Source: Xiphydria camelus (Eukaryota; Arthropoda; Insecta; Hymenoptera; Xiphydriidae). From it: DNA of 64,000 nucleotides. The stretch is taken from positions 14,233,813 to 14,297,812 of the forward strand of contig OY783197.1 of NCBI GenBank assembly GCA_963678675.1, in the 5' to 3' direction. Shown piece after piece: positions 20,607 to 30,265 of this stretch (its first letter is position 1; each line of letters begins with the position of its first letter). Under the pieces are notes generated by a model. The model did not search any database, was not told where the DNA came from, and saw only the letters and a program-made list of their open reading frames with translations. The position numbers and the translations under genes were made by a program.

Positions 20607-20709
20607 GGTGACTTTTTTAAATGTTATATTTAAACGTACTAATCAATGATTAATCAATTCTCATGCTTTTATTAACGAGAGTAGACGCCACCGTAGCTTA
20701 AATTTCAAG

Positions 20710-20860
20710 AAATGTTGCTGCAGCGTTGCCTGCAATATTGCACGGCGCGGACATAGAGACATTGTAGCAATGTTGCAGCAATCTTACCTGCAATGTTGCA
20801 GTCTTGCAATGCAATCTTGCGGCAACGTTGCAGCAATATTGCGTGCTGTTGGGGTGGTGA
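20710..20860. repeat. Cluster of GCAATRTTGC-like palindromes, copy 2
   Basis: At least eight variants of GCAATATTGC, GCAATGTTGC, GCAACGTTGC and GCAATCTTGC are packed into 150 bp with spacings of about 10-25 bp. The cluster lies between two partial copies of MITE family C. Confidence 0.7.
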
Positions 20861-20869
20861 CTTTCTAAT

Positions 20870-21056
20870 ATATCATTTTTAAACGTACTAACCAATGAGT
20901 AATCAATCCTCATGCTTTCATTAATGAGGATAGACGCCACCGTAGCTAATGAGGGCATGAGAATTAATTGTTCATTGGCTAGTATGTTTAAAAATGATAC
21001 TTTAGAAAGTCATCAGCGACAGAATCTTAGTCGCAGGGTGTACATACGTTTAACAT
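20870..21056. mobile_element. MITE family C, near-complete copy
   Basis: Palindromic arms with TTTTTAAACGTACTAACCAA and complement enclose CATTAATGAGG...ACGCCACCGTAGCTAATGAG. The right end runs into GCAGGGTGTACA. The complete copy is at 37006-37228; partial copies lie at 12395-12475, 20604-20700 and 45025-45130. Confidence 0.75.
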
Positions 21057-21059
21057 GTT

Positions 21060-21410
21060 CCAAGGCAATGCTCAATTATGTTAATAATGAGTCCAATCAC
21101 CCACCAATATCAATAATCGCTTGGCATCTCCGAGGCATACTATCCACCAAATTTTCGGCGTATTTGCGGGGAAGTGCCTTCCAAATGCGTCGAATTTCTC
21201 AGGACACATGCATCAAGCAGAAAATTTGAGGAAAACGTGTCTTCACTGTGAATTCACTGTGAAGCAGCTATCCCGAGAAATTATCCGAATCACCGAAAAT
21301 TTGGTGGATAGTATGCCTCGGAGATGCCAAGCGACTATTGAGCGCTGGTGGGTTAACATAATTGTGCATTGCCTTGGAACATGTCAAACGTGTGTATGTG
21401 GAGAAAACAT
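21060..21410. repeat. Palindromic Tc1-like remnant with transposase C-terminus
   Basis: Arms starting CATGTTCCAAGGCAATGCTC on the left are mirrored on the right. The plus-strand frame ends NLVDSMPRRCQATIE, the usual C-terminal signature of Tc1-family transposases (L-V-x-S-M-P-R-R). The other arm holds the inverted copy. It is an end-to-end inverted duplication of the last part of a Tc1-like gene. Confidence 0.7.
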
Positions 21411-21464
21411 TGTTAAATAAATTTCTTATGAATAACGCCGTACACGTTCTTACTTAACTTACTG

Positions 21465-21904
21465 TACTTACCACAATCTTTACATCATAAGTGTTTGATA
21501 CACTGATTTGAGCTACAACTGTGTACAGGTTATAACGATTTCTCCGTTTTCGGTGTCATCTGTCTCTATTACATTAAGTACATAACCCGATTTAAATAAT
21601 TTTCGTCCTTTGACATCATTTTGACCTCGTATGAGGTTGTTTTGGAGATTGTCCGAAAGCCATACTTAATAATTCTGATCATTTTTATAAATACTCTAAT
21701 AGCGTCACACTGTAAATTTACTCCACAATAGTATCTATTTCATTCGTGTGGTCGCGCGCAAATCGGCGAATACACTGCCATCTATAGCTCGGTCACGGTC
21801 CCTATTGATCGACGATCGATGAGTGTTGCCAAGAGGTACTGCCGCGCGACAGTTGAAACTCGAACCGGTCGATACAGTTGGGGACGCGCCATTACTCAAC
21901 ATCC
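21465..21904. other. Unassigned
   Basis: No gene, RNA or repeat was recognised. The last 100 bases are GC-richer. Confidence 0.35.
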
Positions 21905-22221
21905 CCCATAGACAAGCGTGCCTTCACCCAAGCGTCACGCGGTGGCATCACTGACAATGAGTGACGTTACTGTGATGCCACAGTGAGGATCCGGAGTGCG
22001 AGTTTTTGTCACAACGGAATACTTGATCCTGATTGGTCTATTCGCTCACGCCTTACTGAATTTTTATTCGCGTCGGACACCGCCGTATGATGGCGATTCG
22101 TTCTTCCTAAGATGGCCGTCGTTACGGATCGAATGTCAAGATAACCATGTACCGTAAACAAAGTATTTGTAAATAAAAGTAGTTTTAAGAGTGCAAGTGC
22201 AAGAAACCCAATTCATAAGTA

Positions 22222-22515
22222 ATGAATATCGGTATCGAAGATATCTTGTCAATTCTAGGAGAGTCAAAAATGCCGCTAGTGGAAGGAGAAGCGGTATTGA
22301 AAGCAGTTTGTATTTTCCTGCGGAATCAAAAAGAGAAACCAAAATGCATTGAAAATCGTCGCTTCTTACGTACAATCGTCACATGTAACAAGTGCTCCTC
22401 ATGAAGTTGAAGTGAACATCTTACTGGTAAACAATAATAAAGAAGTAACGTGCAAGTGCAGCTGGGCCAGAGGAAGACACAAACATGTTTTTGCAACACT
22501 TCTGTACATAAATCG
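22222..22515 (+). CDS. SWIM-like zinc finger protein fragment
   Basis: A frame starting MNIGIEDILSILGESKMPLV stops at 22404. The adjoining frame reads HEVEVNILLVNNNKEVTCKC and then SWARGRHKHVFATLLYI. The C-x-C followed by R-G-x-H-K-H-V-F-A-T-L-L matches the SWIM pattern (C-x-C-xn-C-x-H, here with the third C replaced by H). In transposases and nuclear proteins such fingers bind nucleic acid or partner proteins. The inverted copy at 28010-28125 encodes the same finger, so it is conserved between both elements. The rest of the protein is missing. Confidence 0.5.
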
Positions 22516-22912
22516 GTAGGGCAAATAGTACCATTTGACGATTGTATGCAAGAAGCGACGATTTTCACTGCATTTTGGTTTCTCTTTTTGATTCCGCAGG
22601 AAAATACAAACCCTCTCTGTTTTCAATACCGCTTCTCCTTCCACTAGCGGCATTTTTGACTCTCCTAGAATTGATAAGGTATCTTCGATACCGATATTCA
22701 TCACTTATGAATTGGGTTTATTGCACTTGCACTTTTAAAACTACTTTTATTTACTAATTCTTTGTTTATGTTACGTGGTTATGTTGACATTTATTTTGAA
22801 AAAGAAAAATATCAAATTATTTTAAAAAATTTAATGAGAACCTTCGAGAGCAGTCACTGTCATGTCCGGTTTCTATATTATGACCGGAGTGGATCGACAC
22901 CGCTTGAAGAGT

Positions 22913-23003
22913 CGGTGGCTCAATTGGTAGAATGCGAAAGCATTCCCAGTTTCGAAGCATCTCGTATCCTAAAGAGCGCAGGTTCGAATCCCGGTAGGGT
23001 GTG
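22913..23003 (+). tRNA. tRNA-like segment (pseudogene or SINE head), copy 1
   Basis: TGGCTCAATTGG fits Pol III box A and GGTTCGAATCC fits box B, 62 bases further on. The arms between them do not fold into a standard cloverleaf and the acceptor stem is poor. The same sequence lies inverted at 27583-27660 in the other SWIM element. It is not a working tRNA gene. Confidence 0.5.
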
Positions 23004-23172
23004 AACAAAAAGCGACACTACTAGGCGGGTGGCAGGCGGCGGCACTGCACGGGCACAGAGTGAAAAACCTCGGTAGTCACCGTGTGCGTTCCCCTTTTGC
23101 AAAATCCTACTTTATTCACTGTGTACACTGCGTGATGCCACAGTGGTACCCCCCAGTGGGCACGCACCAATA

Positions 23173-23547
23173 CCGTATGTATCATGCCAAATTAAACAAG
23201 CAGATATACCGACATTGCCGAAACTTTACCGACGGTCAAGAATTTTATAGTTAGAGTTGGCTTGAGAAGAGTGCGCTGTGTGTGCTGCGTGAGAGCGAAA
23301 AGTGTCAAACGTCTGATTTCCCGATAGCTGTTAATTCAAGAGATCGAAGTGTTTCGTCTATTATTCAATACTTCGATTTTCCGAATTGACAGCTATCGGG
23401 AAATCAGACGTTTGACACTTTTCGCTCTCACGCAGCACACACAGCGCACTCTTCTCAAGCCAACTATAACTATAAAATTCTTGACCGTCGGTAACGTTTC
23501 GGCAATGTCGGTAATTCTGCTTGTTTAATTTGGCATGATACATACGG
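23173..23547. mobile_element. TA-flanked palindromic MITE, 375 bp
   Basis: Ends CCGTATGTATCATGCCAAAT and complement are flanked by TA. The other SWIM element continues GATGTCTTGGTGCG at the matching spot, so it lacks the insert. Confidence 0.85.
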
Positions 23548-23628
23548 TACATCACTCTAATGTTTCTCAAAGTCACCGCGTGGTCTCACAGTGCCACCAC
23601 TGTGAAGTTACCTGGCTATCGGGGATGT

Positions 23629-23786
23629 TCATATTTTTAAATTCAATTTGTAATCTGTATACATATTGAATATCACATGAAAAAAAAATGTAGAAAAAAT
23701 TATTATTCGCTGAGTTATAAACGCGTTTGTCTATAATGGTGTGACGTCACACTCCACGAACACTGTTTTTTTAAAATATGCACCAG
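23629..23786. other. Short AT-rich spacer
   Basis: No feature was recognised apart from a TGACGTCA palindrome near 23742. Confidence 0.3.
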
Positions 23787-24416
23787 TAAGCCGCGTTGCC
23801 ACGGATAGTGAACCACGAACGTGAGCCACGAACGTGGCATCACGATTAAAGTATTTTCACGATAGAAATCTTTCTACTTTCGTGATAAAGGTTTACACAG
23901 TAAAGTCAGTCAGTTGCCAAAGTGGGGTAGCAGAGGAATTCTCTTTCTTTTACTTTCGAAATATAAACATCATCAAAAACGAACATCCAGACTTCGTGCT
24001 CGGTACAATTTTTTAAAATTCTTGTGAGTAGGAGCTACGTAAATTCTTGAATTTCGTTATTACATGGACGTCTGTAAAGTCATCAATTGCCTTTGCAAAC
24101 GCAATCCTTCTTGCTGCTGCTGCACGAGAGAATTCCGGTTTTTGTAGTCCCCACAAAACCGCCTCCTTTCGAGGAACTTAATTGTGTCTGCATCATTTAG
24201 TTTTAAAATATTGGCCGCCATGATAAATACAACCGTCCTTTTAACCTGCTCACGATCGACTACACGAACCAAAATCAAACGCGGTTGATTATCTCACGAA
24301 TGCAATATTTTGTTTCGTGAAGATTCGTTCTTCACGAATCTAATAGTTGCCACGAGGCGTGGCCCACGAAAGCATAACTCACGTTCGTGGTTCACTACCC
24401 GTGGCAACGCGGCTTA
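23787..24416 (-). mobile_element. Harbinger-like element, 630 bp
   Basis: The ends TAAGCCGCGTTGCCACGG and complement are inverted, and subterminal CACGAACGTG repeats lie inside both ends. The TAA/TTA at the borders fits a Harbinger target, though it is part of the palindrome, so the duplication is not independent proof. A short reading frame lies on the minus strand. Confidence 0.65.
24060..24221 (-). CDS. Small ORF in Harbinger-like element, unrecognised
   Basis: The frame encodes about 54 residues starting MAANILKLNDADTIKFLERR and ending in a glutamine-rich stretch (SLVQQQQEGLRLQRQL). It could be the N-terminal piece of a Harbinger nuclease or its Myb-like partner, but no diagnostic motif is present. 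I chose the internal ATG because the residues before it look unlike protein. Confidence 0.35.
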   Translation of the reverse strand: MAANILKLNDADTIKFLERRRFCGDYKNRNSLVQQQQEGLRLQRQLMTLQTSM

Positions 24417-24430
24417 AGGGGTAGTACATA

Positions 24431-24653
24431 CAGGATGTCCCAGAAAATACACGCCAAACGATTATCAAACTATACGGAGCGTCTGTCACATTCACCACCA
24501 TTGAGATGACCGATGTCTTTCGGATTGGAACATCCATTCGGTTCGTGTCTGGGCTGTCGGTATTACCACCGAATTTTAGAGAACCATCTTGGATCGGGTG
24601 CGTCTACCGATATGCAACCCGCTAGGTTGGCGTATATTTTCTGGGACACCCTG
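24431..24653. mobile_element. TA-flanked MITE, 223 bp
   Basis: Ends CAGGATGTCCCAGAAAATA and complement are flanked by TA. Between them is a fragment of repeat family A (ACTATACGGAGCGTCTGTCA). Confidence 0.75.
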
Positions 24654-24655
24654 TA

Positions 24656-25864
24656 TATCGGTTAATGCATCCCGGCCGCCAAGATTATTTTGTGGTAATA
24701 TCGACAGCCAAAATCCCAACAAAGTTGCTATCGAAACATCAGTTATCTCACTAGTGATTAAAATTACAGATGCTCCGATATAAATAGTTTAACTGCTCGT
24801 TAATGGTTTCTTGAATAATTGAGAAAATAAATATAATCAATGCTATTCCTTTTTGGAGATTTGTACGTTATCATGTAAAAAACTAATAAGAAGGCGTCAT
24901 GGTTTGAGAAAAATTGCTATCAGATAAGTTAATTTTTAATTGACCGTTTTGATAATTATTTTCATTCTGATTATGTATGAAGGACAAATATCTTTGTGAA
25001 CGTTCAATATATAATCTGAATGAAGTTAATAATTAAAACTGTCAATTAAAAAGTAACTAATCCAATGACAATTCTTGCAAATGCTACATCTCAATTTTCA
25101 TAACACTCACATAAATGATCAACAATATTCAACAATAAAGATTTAGCAGCTATTTTCTTCATTTTGATTTATTTTAAAATAAAATAAAATAAGCATGCAA
25201 AATATTCATATATTTCCTTTTATAATAGCATACTTATACTCCATAAAGTAAAAATGGGATAGTTTTAGTATAGTTCATATCTAATCATTTCTCAACAACT
25301 GGATTTATAGCCTTGGTAATACAGTCAATGATTACACATTGCAGACATGCTCATTTTTCAAATGCCCATACTCATATATAGCGTATGTTCCCGATCAGGT
25401 TCCACGGGATAATACTTTCTCTAAGTAGCACCCTATTAAAAATGTACAATTTAAAGTAAATTTCGCTACAAGTTATTTGCAGTACCTACACAAAACAAAA
25501 GTTATTATGCATAGCATGTGAGCAATCTCTCTACACACATATACTACCTTTATTGCATAGAATTTTGAATACCAATAGGAATGTTATCAGCATACCAGAC
25601 CAGAGTTAACGACAATAAATATTTGAAATCTACTATTTTTAATTGACTCATCAGTCGCATTATTTGACCATATTGTTAACCTTTTCACCATTTGAATATT
25701 CTCTTAACGTCATTCTTTTGCTAAAATTTGAATGTCTTATACGAAAGTCCATTTTTCTTTTCATCCGTGCTTTACCGACAGTAAATATCCTTCTGATATG
25801 TTACTGACTCAAGTGTATAAAAAATTCAAAAGAGATCATGCCCATTCTCGGAGGCTGATCCTAA
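24656..25864. other. Intron sequence, no gene seen
   Basis: The stretch is AT-rich. An imperfect inverted repeat of about 125 bp lies at 24925-25055, with ATTAATTTTTAATTGACC-like arms. No exon of the host gene was found. Confidence 0.5.
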
Positions 25865-26170
25865 ATACACTGAGAAAAAAATTCTTTGGATTAAAGAAAT
25901 CGAATTCTTTTGTTTCCAATTCTTCCACTTAAAGAATGCGTCTTTAAGAGTCAGTGATATAAGTATTTATCTGGAAAGACTGCCTTTTTCACTTGAAAGA
26001 AATGACTTCGTTGAATATTTGTCTTTCCCCGAAAGAAATATTCTTTCAAATCAACAAAAAACGTCTTTCCGTCAATAACTCTGACGTCTTTAATGCTAAC
26101 GCAGTTTTTCTTTAACTGAAAGATGTATATTATAGTCATTGTGAATTACGTATTTCTTTGAAACAAATTG

Positions 26171-26384
26171 TTTCTTTAAATCAACACATGAACTAACACG
26201 TAACATTGAGGGAAACTGAACACGAACCTAACTACTGATCACTACCGGCAGAGCGTGAGATCAAAACGCGAAAACTCGAACTCTATAATTAATACTTATA
26301 AAATTCCTTCAGCGAGTGTAAGAGGCTTGACTGAAGGAATGACTAAAAATTAAATCTAAGCTAAAGAATGGGTATAAAGGACCT
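26171..26384. other. Left flank of the solo LTR
   Basis: No gene is seen. The string TTGACTGAAGGAATGACTAA recalls 59845-59865. The ACCT at 26381-26384 is the left target duplication of the LTR. Confidence 0.4.
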
Positions 26385-27222
26385 TGTAACGCGTGGATCG
26401 CAGCCGAGTCAGCAGGCGCCAGTCTGCCGACGATTCAAGGATTGGAGACAGCCCCGAGCGCGTCATAAGGGACGCGCAGGTAGTTAGGACGCGTCATCCG
26501 AGGACCTAACGGTCATCGGTCATCAGCGGGCTTTCGGCAAGGTCCGCAAACGGGGTATATTAGACGGCCGGCGAGCCATCGCCGGCAGACCAACTTGAGT
26601 CACGGTAGTGGAAGTTTTCGCTCAGCGAACACCACTATCCTTCAAAGTCTCAGTCGAACGCCCTAGGGAAGTTTTCGCTCAGCGAACACCCTAGTAGTTG
26701 ACCGTCCTCCACACGAGTGGCGACAGTTTTCGCTCAGCGAACATCGCAACTCTCGTGGTTCACCGGTCGACTCTCGAGCAACCGAGAGGGAAGTTTTCGC
26801 CAGCGAACACCCTCTCGCGCGCAGATCTCTGGCGGCCCTACGCCGTCCCGGCTCGAGGTTCGCTAGCGGCAGTTTTCGCTCCACGAACACCCTAGCGTCC
26901 TCGCCGCTCCAGCCGACGTTCTCACGTCGCCTCGCCTACCCGGCGACCCTCTACGCGGACGAGTTACCTTCGCCTCCGGCCTGACGACGATTCCCGGGAC
27001 GCGAGCAGCCCCCGGCACGCCAGAACCGATGCAGCCGTTCCTGAGGACGACCCGCACCGCCTACGAGCTGCCCGACCGGCAGCCCCCTCCGACGCTTCTC
27101 CGAGCTCGATCCCTCCTGGGATCTTCTTTTTCCCCGCTCATACGATACCATATGTATTCCAGATCACGAATAAACCTTAGTTTCTAGTTTATTCGCGCTC
27201 TGTACATATTACCCCTCCTACA
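26385..27222 (+). mobile_element. Solo LTR, Ty3/Gypsy-like, 838 bp
   Basis: The LTR starts TGTAACGCGTGG and ends CCCCTCCTACA, so it has TG...CA ends. The direct repeat ACCT flanks it exactly (26381-26384 and 27223-27226); a 4-bp duplication fits Gypsy. A TATA-like GGTATATTAG lies near 26553 and AATAAA near 27169. Transcription would therefore start near 26585, and the R region would span most of the 3' half. No internal coding region or second LTR is present, so it arose by LTR-LTR recombination. Five structured hairpins occupy the presumed R region. Confidence 0.85.
26595..26905 (+). other. Array of five hairpins with a constant core and covarying stems
   Basis: The core GTTTTCGCTCAGCGAAC recurs at 26614, 26671, 26726, 26793 and 26872 (the fourth lacks one T, the fifth reads GTTTTCGCTCCACGAAC). 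The core can itself pair, GTT and CGC with GCG and AAC. Bases flanking each core are different in every unit yet complementary to each other: TAGTGG/CCACTA, CTAGGG/CCCTAG, GAGTGGCGA/TCGCAACTC, CGAGAGGG/CCCTCTCG and CGCTAG/CTAGCG. This is direct compensatory variation. Spacing is about 55-80 bp. Confidence 0.85.
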
Positions 27223-27307
27223 ACCTAGAATAATTGCAAGTCAGAGGGACTAGGACACCGCGCGTCACCGAGGGTAAAATCGGTCGCTGTCGGTAAAGAT
27301 AAAATCG
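27223..27307. other. Right flank of the solo LTR
   Basis: The stretch begins with the ACCT target duplication and contains short CGGTCGCTGTCGGTAAAG sequence. No gene is seen. Confidence 0.4.
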
Positions 27308-27582
27308 CTGTGCTAATACCGTCCCCGATAGCCAGGTGGCTTTACAGTGGTGGCACTGTGGGACCACGCGGTGACTTTGAGAAACATCACAGTGATGTCT
27401 TGGTGCGTGCCCACTGGGGTACCACTGTGGCATCACGCAGTGCACACGGTGGATAAAGTGGATAAAGTAGGATTTTGCAAAAGGGGAACTGCATGCAGTG
27501 ACTTTACCGAGGTTTTTCACTGCAGTGCCGCCGCCTGCCACCAGTCTAGTAGTGTTGCTTTTTTTTTCACGCCCTAACGGGA

Positions 27583-27660
27583 TTTGAACCTGCGATCTTT
27601 AGAATACGAGATGCTTCGAAACTGGGATGCTTCGCATTCTACCAATTGAGCCACCGACTC
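27583..27660 (-). tRNA. tRNA-like segment, copy 2
   Basis: On the minus strand TGGCTCAATTGG (box A) and GGTTCAAATCCC (box B) are present with the same spacing as copy 1. A TTTTTTTTT run follows on the same transcript side. The cloverleaf is again defective. Confidence 0.5.
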
Positions 27661-28547
27661 TTCAAGCGCGATGTTGCTCCACTCCGGTCATAATATAGAA
27701 ACCGGACATGACAGTGACTGCTTTCGAAAGTTCTCATTAAATTTTTAAAAATAATTTGATCATTTCTTTTTGAAAATAAATGTCAACATAACCACGTAAC
27801 ATAAACAAAGAATTAGTAAATAAAAGTAGTTTTAAAAGTGCAAGTGCAATAATGCCGCTAGTGGAAGGAGAAGCGGTATTGAAAGTAGAGAGAGAGGGTT
27901 TGTATTTTCCTGCGGAATCAAAAAGAGAAACCGAAATGCAGTGAAAATCGTCGCTTCTTGCGTACAATCGTCACACATGGTACTATTTGCCCTACCGATT
28001 TACGTACAGAAGCATTGCAAAAACATGTTTGCGTCTTCCTCTGGCCCAGCTGCACTTGCACGTTACTTCTTTATTGTTGTTTACTAGTAAGATGTTCACT
28101 TCAACTTCGTGAGGAGCACTTGTTACATGTGACGATTGTACGCAAGAAGCGACGATTTTCACTGTATTTTGGTTTCTCTTTTTGATTCAGCAGGAAAATA
28201 CAAACTGCTTTTTCAATACCGCTTCTCCTTCCACTAGTGGCATTTTTGACTCTCCTAGAACTGACAAGATATCTTCGATATCGATATTCATCACTTATGA
28301 ATTGGGTTTATTCACTTGCATTCTTAAAACTACTTTTAGGTATTTACACAAATACTTTGTTTACGTTACATGGTTATCTTGACATTCGGTCCGCAACGAC
28401 GGCCATCTTAGGAAGAACGAAACGCCACCATACAGCGGTGTCCGACGCGAATAAAAGTTCCGTACGGCGTCAGCGAATAGACCAATCAGGATCAAGTATT
28501 CCGTTCTGGCAAAAATTCGCACTCCGGATCCTCAAGGCCATCACACG

Positions 28548-28680
28548 TGAAAAAACGTAAGCAGTAACAGTAAAGATTGACCAATCAGAAAGCCTGTTTA
28601 AGCATAATTCCGTAAGAATAATATTTCTGATTGGTCAATCCTTACTGTTACTGCTTACGTTTTTTCACGTGTGATGGCCT
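28548..28680. mobile_element. Palindromic MITE, about 130 bp
   Basis: Arms with CACACGTGAAAAAACGTAAG and complement surround a 32-bp centre. The matching place in copy 1 near 21995 lacks the insert. Confidence 0.8.
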
Positions 28681-28762
28681 TCACTGTGGCATCAGAGTAA
28701 CGTCACTCAGTGACGCCACCGCGTGACTTTTGGGTGAAAGTCACGCTTGGCTATCGGGGGTA

Positions 28763-29093
28763 TGTCCCACTCTGTACGGGCCAGTTTGAAAGTTACCTTC
28801 AGGGAGGCTTGGTCGGTAATCGAAACATTTAATACCGGTAGAAGTCGAGTCGATAGTTAGAGTTGGTGTCAATTCGGGAGATCGAAGCGTCTAACTTCGA
28901 AATTATGAATTTGTGAATAATGGTGAGTAATTTCCATTATTCATAAGTTCATAATTTCGAAGTTAGACGCTTCGATCACCCGAATTGACACCAACTCTAA
29001 CTACCGACTCGACTTCTACCGGTATTAAATGACCCAAGTACCGACCAAGCCTCCCCGAAGGTAACTTCAAACTGGCCCGTACAGAGTGGGACA
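28763..29093. mobile_element. TA-flanked palindromic MITE, 331 bp
   Basis: Ends TGTCCCACTCTGTACGGG and complement are flanked by TA. Arms match over about 150 bp, with GAAGTCGAGTCGATAGTTAG near the middle. It lies directly against the right end of SWIM element 2. Confidence 0.85.
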
Positions 29094-29095
29094 TA

Positions 29096-29489
29096 CGGTA
29101 TTTCGTTTGCCCGCTATAGGTATGGCGAATATTCTCGGATGCAAATTTATGTTTTAGTATTAATAAGAGCAACGTTGAAAAGTGTCATGGTTGTCGCTTC
29201 ATGGGTCAATTGTGGCTTTTATCAACTGGTTTTTGGAGGTGGGTGAGGTGTCGCGAGCTCGCTCCAGCCTTGCCGCTGGTTATCCTGGTACTACAGTGCC
29301 TCCAGGACCAGCCCATTAGTCTCTTGTAAATATTAGCCTTCTTCGCAGAGCAGTCACAAACCATTGGCAAGCGGGGCTTTTAACAAACTGCGCATGCATG
29401 GATCAGTTGCGTTTTACTTCCAGTCAAATATCTAGCTCTCTCTTCAAAATACGGCGTTCATCTGATCAATGACAATTTAACTTGGACCA
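29096..29489. other. Unassigned, with fragment of an IS630-like leader
   Basis: Bases 29110-29185 match 3640-3720 in reverse complement, the leader of the deleted IS630-like element. The remainder has no recognised feature. Confidence 0.4.
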
Positions 29490-29941
29490 AAGGAATATAT
29501 ATCTTCACACAACTAGAAGAAATATTTCTTTACTTTAAATTATTATGCCATTGACTAGATGACCTATGTTTTGCCGCGAAAGACGCGAGTAATTGGCTTG
29601 AATACAACTTTTTTCGAGGTAAATGTAGATATCTTAGTAAGAAATATTCTGTTACGCCGAAGACATATTTCTTTGCTTCAAAAACGCACTTCTTTTGCCA
29701 AATAATATCACAGTTCGAATTGAAGGTACAAGGATTCAAAATAAATAAATGCTCCTTCATTTGTACAACTGTTTCTGTCGGACCAAAGAAATATATCTTC
29801 CATTGAAATATTTGCTTTCGATGAGAGATTACTTTGGACTAAAAAAATATAGTTTCGGAGCTATACAAAGAAATATTTCTTTCAGCCCGAATAAAATGTC
29901 TTTGATCCAAAGAATTATTTTTCTCAGTGTACCAGATATAG

Positions 29942-30265
29942 GTCCTCTGAGTCCCGTATGGAGCGGTCGCTACGCTTTTTCTTTACTACTTGGCGCGAGT
30001 CTCCTTCGAAGCTTTGATATATGGCTATATTTATCTTTCCTTATAATTAATAATAACATTCCGTAATTTAGACATATAGATAAAATTGAAGTGCCTGTCT
30101 GTGATTTCGAAATAAATACCCGCATGCAGGTGTATTGCTTTACTTACACAATACTTAGGCATGAAGAACCTTTTTTTTTAATTTTTATCTTTCTCTCAAC
30201 CTGACTGTCTGTTTATCCGAATTTAACTCAAAAACGCCTGAACCAATTTTAATGAAACTTGCACA
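29942..30265. other. Unassigned intron sequence
   Basis: No gene or repeat was recognised. Confidence 0.35.

Larger units (their letters stand above)
17656..21464. mobile_element. Tc1-like element expanded by nested insertions
   Basis: The left end CAGTAAGTTAAGTAAGA and the right end, its complement at 21446-21464, are flanked by TA. Inverted similarity extends about 75 bp with CGTTATTCATAA in both. Between the ends lie a MITE, a tandem repeat, a LINE, 5S-derived DNA, two MITE family C copies and a palindromic Tc1 C-terminus. The two ends may also belong to separate copies brought together, but the TA flanks favour one original element. Confidence 0.6.
21905..23628 (+). mobile_element. SWIM-finger DNA transposon, copy 1
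   Basis: The outer ends read CCCCCATAGACAAGCGTG on the left and, as complement on the right, CCCCGATAGCCAGGT. The same ends bound an inverted copy at 27308-28757. Subterminal sequence is rich in GTGGCATCAC and CACAGTG-like palindromes. Inside is a palindromic region 22200-22740 holding a zinc-finger coding segment, then a tRNA-like segment. The MITE at 23173-23547 is inserted near the right end. Family is uncertain; a Mutator-like link is suggested only by the SWIM finger. Confidence 0.6.
27308..28757 (-). mobile_element. SWIM-finger DNA transposon, copy 2 (inverted)
   Basis: Ends CCCCGATAGCCAGGTGGC and, on the right, GCTTGGCTATCGGGGG match the ends of copy 1. The interior is collinear with copy 1 in reverse, including the palindromic CCGCTAGTGGAAGGAGAAGC blocks, the SWIM finger (28010-28125, minus strand) and the tRNA-like segment. 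A 135-bp MITE is inserted at 28548-28680. Confidence 0.65.
25866..29941. repeat. Inverted-end element with AAAGAAATATTTCTTT-rich arms, interrupted
   Basis: Left TACACTGAGAAAAAAATTCT and right TATTTTTCTCAGTGTA are inverted. Both arms (25866-26170 and 29490-29941) are packed with AAAGAAA/TTTCTTT motifs about every 30 bp. Between them lie the LTR, a SWIM element and a MITE. The ends resemble a common arthropod MITE type, but I cannot name the superfamily. Confidence 0.5.

Noticed and set aside
22913..23003. Functional tRNA gene
   Set aside because: Box A and box B are good, but acceptor and T stems do not pair and the same sequence sits inside both transposon copies.
26663..27151. Minus-strand frames with repeated FAERKLP inside the LTR
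   Set aside because: The repeat in the peptide comes from the hairpin cores read in antisense. No Gag/Pol motif is present.
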